From NCBI GenBank assembly GCA_045644665.1, contig JAZRHH010000014.1, positions 1 to 10,231 on the forward strand: a DNA stretch of 10,231 nucleotides. Direction: 5' to 3'. Below are positions 5,039 through 10,231 of the stretch, in pieces. The stretch's first letter is position 1. Each line of letters starts with the position of its first letter. Source of the stretch: RGIG9115 sp045644665. GTDB taxonomy: Bacteria; Bacillota; Clostridia; UBA1381. The translations under genes were made by a program, and so were the position numbers. The notes under the pieces were generated by a model. That model was not told the origin of the DNA. It saw only the letters and a program-made list of their open reading frames with translations, and ran no database searches.

Positions 5039-7489
5039 ATGGTAGCACCGTTAAAATGGCTTTTAAGCTATACAGATTTAAATATAAATTCAAAGGAAGA
5101 AATTCATGAACTTGCAGAGGAAATGACTCTCTCCGGCACAAAGGTAGAAGAAGTTATTTCAAAAGGCGTAGAGATTAATCGCGTTGTTGTAGCAAAATGT
5201 CTGCAAGTAGAACGACACGAAAATTCAGACCATCTGTTTGTTTGTCAGTTAGACATAGGAGCAGAAGAGCCAATACAAATTGTGACAGGCGCACAGAATA
5301 TGAGAGTAGGCGCGTATGTTCCGGCGGCTCTTGACAACTCAACAATTTCAGAAGGACGCACAATTAAAGCAGGTAAACTCAGAGGTGTGCCTTCTAACGG
5401 AATGATGTGCTCTTTTGAGGAAATCGGCCTCGATTGCAATAATTACGAAAACGGCAACAATGACGGTATTATGATATTGCAGGATTTAGGTGAGTTTAAA
5501 GATTGCACAGAGGAATATTTCGAGAGCATTATAGGAAAGGATATAATTCCTGTATTGGGAGCAGACGAGACAGTAATAGATTTTGAAGTAACCTCAAACA
5601 GAGCAGACTGTTTCAGTATAATAGGACTTGCAAGAGAAGCGGCAATTACTATGCATGGCAAATTTACAAAGCCTGTAGTAAAAGTTAAAGAAGAATGTGC
5701 AGAAAATGCAAAAGATTTACTCGATGTTGAGGTAAAGGCATCTGACCTTTGTCCCAGATATGCGGCAAGAGTTGTTAAGGATGTTAAAATAGGACCTTCT
5801 CCTAAGTGGATGAAAGAGCGTTTGCAGGCTGCGGGAGTTCGTTCCATAAATAACATTGTAGACATTACAAACTACGTAATGCTTGAATACGGACAGCCTA
5901 TGCATGCTTTTGATAAAAGGACAATAAGAGGTAATAAAATTATCGTTCGCAGAGCTGAAAACGGCGAAAAGATTACAACACTTGATGAGCAAGAGCGTAT
6001 TCTTGACAATTCAATGCTTGTTATTGCAGACGCAGAAGGCAGTACGGCTATTGCCGGAGTAATGGGCGGACTTAATTCGGAAATAGAGCCTGACACAACG
6101 GAAATCGTGTTCGAATCTGCTATTTTTGATGCAGTAACGGTACGCAGAGGCGCCAAAAAAGTAGGTTTAAGAACAGAATCTTCTTCTAGATTTGAAAAAG
6201 GTCTTGATACAGTGCTTTGCCTTGAGGCGCTTGACAGAGCCGCACAGCTCGTTGAGGAACTTGGTGCAGGTAAAGTTTGCAAGGGTGTTATTGATGTAAG
6301 CACCGGCGAAAAGGTAATGCCTAAGATAAAATGCAGCGTAGAAGGAATTAACACATTTATAGGAATTTCCGCGACACAAGCTGAAATGGAGAAAATTCTT
6401 GTTGAGCTTGAATGTGAGCCGCATTTTGATGAAGGTTATGTAATACCGCCCAGCTTTAGAGGAGATTTGATTTGCGATGCGGACATAGCAGAAGAAATCG
6501 CAAGATTTTACGGATACAATAAGATTGAATCACGCTTGCTTAATGGTTGTGCTACAACTTTAGGCAGCAGAAATCGTAAGCAGAAGATTCAGGACCGTAT
6601 CAGAAAGCAAATGACGGGAATGGGCTATAACGAAATGCTTACATTCTCATTTATCAGTCCTTCTGTTTTTGACAGACTTAATCTTCCTGCAGATTGTTTG
6701 CTTCGCGATGCTGTAATCATTGAGAATCCTTTGGGAGAGGATTACAGTGTTATGAGAACAACAATGATGCCTTCTTTCTTGGAATCCGTAGCTAATAACT
6801 ATGCACACAGAGTAGAAGCTGCATCCTTGTTTGAGATTTCATATATATACGTTAAAACAGATAAATATCCGGATGAGCTTCCCGAACATCGCGAAATGCT
6901 TACTTTTGGTGGCTATGCTGCTAACGGTAAGGCTGATTTCTTTGAATTTAAAGGTGATATCGAGGCTCTCTTGGAAGCACTCAAAATAACAAAATATGAG
7001 TTTGAACCTGAGAAAGAAATAGCCTTTATGCATCCGGGAAGAACGGCAAGATTGTTTATAGGAGGAAAGGATTCGGGAATATTCGGTCAGATACATCCTG
7101 CAGTTGCCAAAAAATGGGGCTGTCCTGATAATACAATGGTTGCAATGCTTAGAACAGATGTTCTTATTGCAAACGTAACAGATATTCCCAAGAATAAGGA
7201 ACTTCCTAAATTCCCTGCAGTTACAAGAGATATTGCAGTTGTTCTTGACGCAGATGTTCCGGCTGGCCATGTAGAAAAGCTTATACGTCAGCGCGGAGGA
7301 AAGGCTTTGGAAACTTGCACTTTGTTCGACTGTTATATAGGTGCACAAGTGCCGGAGGGTAAGAAGAGTCTCGCTTACGCGTTGGCATTCCGTGATGCAA
7401 CAAGAACACTTACCGATGAGGACGTAAGTAAATTTATGAAAAAGATTCTCAATGGACTTGAAATGCAATTTGGAGCAAGCTTGAGATAA
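5039..7489 (+). CDS. pheT: Phenylalanyl-tRNA synthetase beta subunit
   Basis: An 816-residue full-length beta subunit with the bacterial domain order: an N-terminal segment (MVAPLKWLLSYTDL), an EMAP-type tRNA-binding domain (about 48-155, with HENSDHLFVCQLD and VTGAQNMR), the B3/B4 editing region (about 240-410, with INNIVDITNYVMLEYGQPMHAFD), a B5 domain (about 430-495), the inactive synthetase-like core (500-715, with NPLGEDYSVMRTTMMPS), and the C-terminal anticodon-binding FDX-ACB domain (about 722-815, FPAVTRDIAVV to DEDVSKFM). Its B3/B4 region removes mischarged tyrosine from tRNA-Phe. AAAGGAG (5024-5030) lies 8 bases before the ATG. No truncation or frameshift was seen. Confidence 0.97.
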   Translation: MVAPLKWLLSYTDLNINSKEEIHELAEEMTLSGTKVEEVISKGVEINRVVVAKCLQVERHENSDHLFVCQLDIGAEEPIQIVTGAQNMRVGAYVPAALDNSTISEGRTIKAGKLRGVPSNGMMCSFEEIGLDCNNYENGNNDGIMILQDLGEFKDCTEEYFESIIGKDIIPVLGADETVIDFEVTSNRADCFSIIGLAREAAITMHGKFTKPVVKVKEECAENAKDLLDVEVKASDLCPRYAARVVKDVKIGPSPKWMKERLQAAGVRSINNIVDITNYVMLEYGQPMHAFDKRTIRGNKIIVRRAENGEKITTLDEQERILDNSMLVIADAEGSTAIAGVMGGLNSEIEPDTTEIVFESAIFDAVTVRRGAKKVGLRTESSSRFEKGLDTVLCLEALDRAAQLVEELGAGKVCKGVIDVSTGEKVMPKIKCSVEGINTFIGISATQAEMEKILVELECEPHFDEGYVIPPSFRGDLICDADIAEEIARFYGYNKIESRLLNGCATTLGSRNRKQKIQDRIRKQMTGMGYNEMLTFSFISPSVFDRLNLPADCLLRDAVIIENPLGEDYSVMRTTMMPSFLESVANNYAHRVEAASLFEISYIYVKTDKYPDELPEHREMLTFGGYAANGKADFFEFKGDIEALLEALKITKYEFEPEKEIAFMHPGRTARLFIGGKDSGIFGQIHPAVAKKWGCPDNTMVAMLRTDVLIANVTDIPKNKELPKFPAVTRDIAVVLDADVPAGHVEKLIRQRGGKALETCTLFDCYIGAQVPEGKKSLAYALAFRDATRTLTDEDVSKFMKKILNGLEMQFGASLR

Positions 7490-7518
7490 TTAAAAGCAAG
7501 AATTATAGGAGAAAAGGC

Positions 7519-8463
7519 ATGAGTATTTATGATTATTTAGAGAAAAAAACGCCCGCGGAAATTTCAGAAGCCGGATACAGGCTACCGGACTTGGATATGG
7601 AAAAAGGCGATATATGGGTGCCGGGAGCATACGAAGGTACGATTCTGCGCTCTAATGTCAGCGTTAAGATTCATACGGTCATAAATTTTCTCACTGCCTT
7701 GGCTGTAAAAAAACAGGCTTTCAATCCATCAGAAAAAAACAAAGCAAAATTAACAGCAAGATTATTAAAATATCCTGCTATTTCTCTTGTTGATCCTGTA
7801 TGCTCATACTGTGTGGCATTTAAGATACCTCAAAATGAAGCAAAAAAGGAAGCATTAAGAGCTTTGGCGCTTGATTTGGCTAAGAATTCCGTTAATCGTG
7901 AACCGGTCAAAATGGGACTTGCGCTTTTGGGTATTGCCGGTAAAAAAGAAGATTTGCATATATTGAAAACCTTGGGAAAACATGATGAGTTTACTTTATT
8001 TGCAGCAGGCTCTGCCGCCGGACTTTTAAAAGGTAAGGAAAAAAATGCTTTTCTTACAGAACTTGCAGAAGAAGTTGAGGGCTGGGGCAAATTGGCGATT
8101 CTTTATGAGCTGGATTACAGTGATGAAAAAGCTCGCCTTTGGGCAGTCAAAAAAGGTTGCCGCAATACTGTAGGATATTCTTATGCTGCCAATGTGTGTG
8201 CCACAAAAGGTAATATGGCAGATATTCTCGCAAAGCTGAAAGCCGGAGAATATGCAGAAACAGAGGCAGAAGAAATTTTCCGTGGAGTGTGCGATATTTT
8301 TACCGGATTGCTTAATCCTGACGAGAACCAGGATGGTATAAAGGAATACGGAGAGGCTATTAGAGCTTGTACTTCGTTTAAAGATATTTGTCTGAATATG
8401 CCTGAAATATCATCAAAAGATGAAAGAGCAGCAAAAATAGCAGAGAAATTATCTGATTATTAA
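7519..8463 (+). CDS. Hypothetical HEAT-like alpha-helical protein
   Basis: I do not recognise a named family for this 314-residue protein. It has no signal peptide or membrane segment and appears almost wholly alpha-helical. From about residue 105 to 265 it shows paired helices with Gly/Ala-rich turns (KMGLALLGIAGKKEDLHILK, then FAAGSAAGLLKGKEKNAFL), as in HEAT or PBS-lyase-like repeats, which usually bind proteins. The repeat spacing is irregular. It holds seven Cys, including a C-S-Y-C pair at 95-98 near the N-terminal helices, and a well-formed block LYELDYSDEKARLWAVKKGCRNTVG at about 195-219. The ATG at 7519 has AGGAG at 7507-7511. It lies 29 bases after pheT and 22 before an ABC ATPase, all on one strand, so it is probably co-transcribed. 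Whether it works with the exporter or with translation is unknown. Confidence 0.8.
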   Translation: MSIYDYLEKKTPAEISEAGYRLPDLDMEKGDIWVPGAYEGTILRSNVSVKIHTVINFLTALAVKKQAFNPSEKNKAKLTARLLKYPAISLVDPVCSYCVAFKIPQNEAKKEALRALALDLAKNSVNREPVKMGLALLGIAGKKEDLHILKTLGKHDEFTLFAAGSAAGLLKGKEKNAFLTELAEEVEGWGKLAILYELDYSDEKARLWAVKKGCRNTVGYSYAANVCATKGNMADILAKLKAGEYAETEAEEIFRGVCDIFTGLLNPDENQDGIKEYGEAIRACTSFKDICLNMPEISSKDERAAKIAEKLSDY

Positions 8464-8485
8464 TATTTTTCGGAGGTCAGTTTGT

Positions 8486-9442
8486 ATGATTGAGATAAAA
8501 AATCTCACAAAGCGATATGGACAGATACACGCAGTAAATGATATATCGCTTACAATTAAAAAGGGCGAAATCCTTGGTTTCTTGGGGCCGAACGGTGCAG
8601 GAAAATCTACAACTATGAATATTCTTACAGGATATTTGTCGCCAACCTCAGGTACCGTAACCATTGATGGTTTTGATATAATGGATTCACCTCGTGAAGC
8701 TAAAAAATTAATCGGTTACTTGCCGGAGTTGCCGCCTCTTTATCAGGACATGACTGTTAGTGAGTACCTTAAATTTATTTCAGAGCTTAAGAGTGTTCCG
8801 CTAAAGCAACGCAAACGCCAATTGGACGAGATTTTGTATCTTGTAAAATTAGGAGATATGCAGGATCGTCTGATTAAAAATCTTTCAAAAGGATACAAGC
8901 AAAGGGTTGGCGTTGCACAAGCCTTGGTAGGCAATCCGCAAGTATTGGTTTTGGATGAGCCGACGGTAGGTCTTGACCCCAAGCAAATAATTGAAATCAG
9001 AAAACTGATTGGTGCTTTGAGACATGAGCACACGATTATATTAAGTACGCACATATTGCAGGAAGTAAATGCAGTTTGCAGTAGTGTTGCCGTAATCAAT
9101 AAGGGTAAACTTGCGGCTGCCGGTTCTGTTTCCGACTTTACAGCATCAGAAGGTACCGTAAATAAATTTGTAATAAGCATTGTGGGAGCGCCTTCAAGAA
9201 CAGAAGCCCAAAATGCGTTAAAAGAAACAGACGGTGTGCGCAGAGTTGATTTTGTGAGAGTGGATAAGGATGCATACATCTTTAATGTAGAATCTGAACG
9301 CAAAAGCGACGTGCGCAGAAGTGTTTTCAATGCTGTGTCACGTAATAACATGGCAATAATAGAGTTAAGACCTGTAGGACGAACTCTTGAAGAAATTTTC
9401 ATTGATATAGTAAGCAATGAACAAAACTCGGAACAAGAGTAA
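8486..9442 (+). CDS. ABC-2 type exporter ATP-binding subunit (GldA/NatA-like)
   Basis: A 318-residue ATPase with one nucleotide-binding domain: Walker A GPNGAGKST (34-42), Glu81 in the Q-loop place (YLPE, a variant common in this subfamily), signature LSKGYKQR (133-140), Walker B VLVLDEP (153-159) and the switch His189 (STH). A C-terminal extension of about 90 residues (about 225-318, with LRPVGRTLEEIFIDIV) is typical of NatA/GldA-type exporter ATPases, which drive ABC-2 permeases. The ATG at 8486 has CGGAGG at 8471-8476. The permease gene follows after 17 bases. The substrate cannot be told from the sequence; in Bacteroidetes the related Gld proteins take part in gliding, but in clostridia these operons have other or unknown roles. 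Confidence 0.93.
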   Translation: MIEIKNLTKRYGQIHAVNDISLTIKKGEILGFLGPNGAGKSTTMNILTGYLSPTSGTVTIDGFDIMDSPREAKKLIGYLPELPPLYQDMTVSEYLKFISELKSVPLKQRKRQLDEILYLVKLGDMQDRLIKNLSKGYKQRVGVAQALVGNPQVLVLDEPTVGLDPKQIIEIRKLIGALRHEHTIILSTHILQEVNAVCSSVAVINKGKLAAAGSVSDFTASEGTVNKFVISIVGAPSRTEAQNALKETDGVRRVDFVRVDKDAYIFNVESERKSDVRRSVFNAVSRNNMAIIELRPVGRTLEEIFIDIVSNEQNSEQE

Positions 9443-9459
9443 CAAGCGGAGGTGTATTT

Positions 9460-10173
9460 ATGTTAACAATCTATAAAAGAGAAATGGGAGCATATTTTCG
9501 CTCGCCCGTTGCTTATTGTATCATAGGTTTTTTTATGGCGATTGTAGGCTTGATGTTCTGGATTAATTCTATTTTGCAAGCTTCTGCACAGTTTTCCACA
9601 ACACTAAGCTCAATAGGCATGTATCTTACTTTTATAATACCGATTATGACAATGAGACTTTTATCTGATGAGAAGAAAAACGGTACAGAAGTCCTTTTGA
9701 GAACGTGTCCCGTTCCAATGTGGAAGATTGTACTCGGTAAATATCTTTCATCAGTTACATTGTTCCTTATAATGACTGTCTTGACAGGTATTTATCCCGT
9801 GTTGATAGCATTTCTCGTAGAAGAGGGAGCTGTGGTAGGCTCTGCGCAGGATTTCGGTAGCTATGTAGGCTTCTTTATGCTGGGTATGGCATATATTGCG
9901 GTGAGTCTGTTTGTGTCTTCTTTTACGGAAAGTCAATCTGTAGCCGCAGTTTCCGGTATTGTTGTATTGCTTATTTTATATTTCTTACAATCTATAGGAG
10001 CTTCGTTGGGAACAACACTCGGTGCGGTTTTGCAATGGATTGCACCTCTTACCAGATATCAGGACTTCACAGTGGGTGCTTTTAATATAGCTTCACTTAT
10101 TTTTTATTTTACATTTTCGGCAATGTTTGTATTTTTAACATACGTAAACCTTGAAAGGAAAAGAGTTATATGA
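9460..10173 (+). CDS. ABC-2 type exporter permease (GldF-like)
   Basis: A 237-residue membrane protein with six likely helices (about 16-36, 46-66, 96-120, 134-155, 160-180 and 208-228). Between the second and third lies the cytoplasmic stretch MRLLSDEKKNGTEVLLRTCPVPMWKIVLGKY, the coupling region typical of ABC-2/GldF permeases. The N-terminus MLTIYKREMGAYFRSPVAY is also characteristic of the family. It should pair with the ATPase 17 bases upstream. GGAGGT (9448-9453) lies 6 bases before the ATG. Its stop overlaps the next start by 4 bases (ATGA). Confidence 0.92.
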   Translation: MLTIYKREMGAYFRSPVAYCIIGFFMAIVGLMFWINSILQASAQFSTTLSSIGMYLTFIIPIMTMRLLSDEKKNGTEVLLRTCPVPMWKIVLGKYLSSVTLFLIMTVLTGIYPVLIAFLVEEGAVVGSAQDFGSYVGFFMLGMAYIAVSLFVSSFTESQSVAAVSGIVVLLILYFLQSIGASLGTTLGAVLQWIAPLTRYQDFTVGAFNIASLIFYFTFSAMFVFLTYVNLERKRVI

Positions 10174-10231
10174 GTAAAAATAAAGACAATTCAGGTACAT
10201 TTAAAAAACGAATTAATTACAGCGTAGGCTA
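10170..10231 (+). CDS. Start of next gene in the ABC operon, possibly GldG-like (partial)
   Basis: An ATG at 10170 overlaps the permease stop by 4 bases and opens a frame that runs off the window: about 20 residues, MSKNKDNSGTFKKRINYSVG. AAAGGA (10154-10159) lies 10 bases before it. The basic, polar start just before an expected membrane segment, together with its place after a GldA/GldF-like pair, fits a GldG-like auxiliary membrane protein of the same exporter. Only position supports that name; the visible residues are too few to prove the family. Confidence 0.55.
   Translation, partial: MSKNKDNSGTFKKRINYSVG

Noticed and set aside
6839..7468. 209-codon open frame on the - strand inside pheT
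   Set aside because: It lies wholly opposite a certain gene, has Cys- and Ser-rich composition typical of antisense reading, and no ribosome site or family resemblance.
8743..9417. 224-codon open frame on the - strand inside the ABC ATPase gene
   Set aside because: It is antisense to a gene with all ABC motifs; the composition is Leu/Ser/Thr-rich shadow sequence without recognisable domains.

Overview
The window looks like chromosomal DNA from a low-GC, endospore-forming Firmicute of the class Clostridia, probably an uncultured gut-type lineage. The grounds are A/T-rich codon use, strong AAGGAGG-type ribosome binding sites before almost every gene, a clostridial-style pheS-pheT pair, and a membrane-anchored M23 protein that resembles SpoIIQ and sits behind a near-perfect sigma-F (forespore) promoter. 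No rRNA, tRNA, insertion sequence, CRISPR array or phage gene was seen.

Left edge (1-2104, + strand): the end of an overlapping cassette. It holds the C-terminal part of an HPr-kinase-like protein, a PqqD-family small protein, and a 515-residue protein that joins an S24/S26 peptidase-like domain to an NTP_transf_5-type nucleotidyltransferase. Reading frames overlap by 1 and 4 bases. Kinase, PqqD and nucleotidyltransferase genes together recall the tailoring genes of lasso-peptide-like RiPP clusters, but no precursor, cyclase or B2-type protease is visible, so the product is unknown. The cassette ends at a hairpin probably shared with the convergent GH43 gene.

Middle (2121-3824, - strand): two separately expressed genes, a cytoplasmic family 43 glycoside hydrolase with its own sigma-A promoter, and the SpoIIQ-like M23 protein with its own terminator and sigma-F promoter. 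The terminator of the second lies directly against the -35 box of the first.

Right (3903-10231, + strand): a sigma-A-type promoter back to back with the sigma-F promoter starts a long co-directional run: pheS, pheT (the two subunits of phenylalanyl-tRNA synthetase), an unrecognised alpha-helical HEAT-like protein, and an ABC-2 exporter (ATPase, permease, and the first codons of a probable third component). Gaps are 17-29 bases and the last two genes overlap by 4, with no terminator seen between them, so the run may be one operon, although internal promoters cannot be excluded. No gene-free stretch exceeds 300 bases; the longest is the divergent promoter region at 3825-3997.
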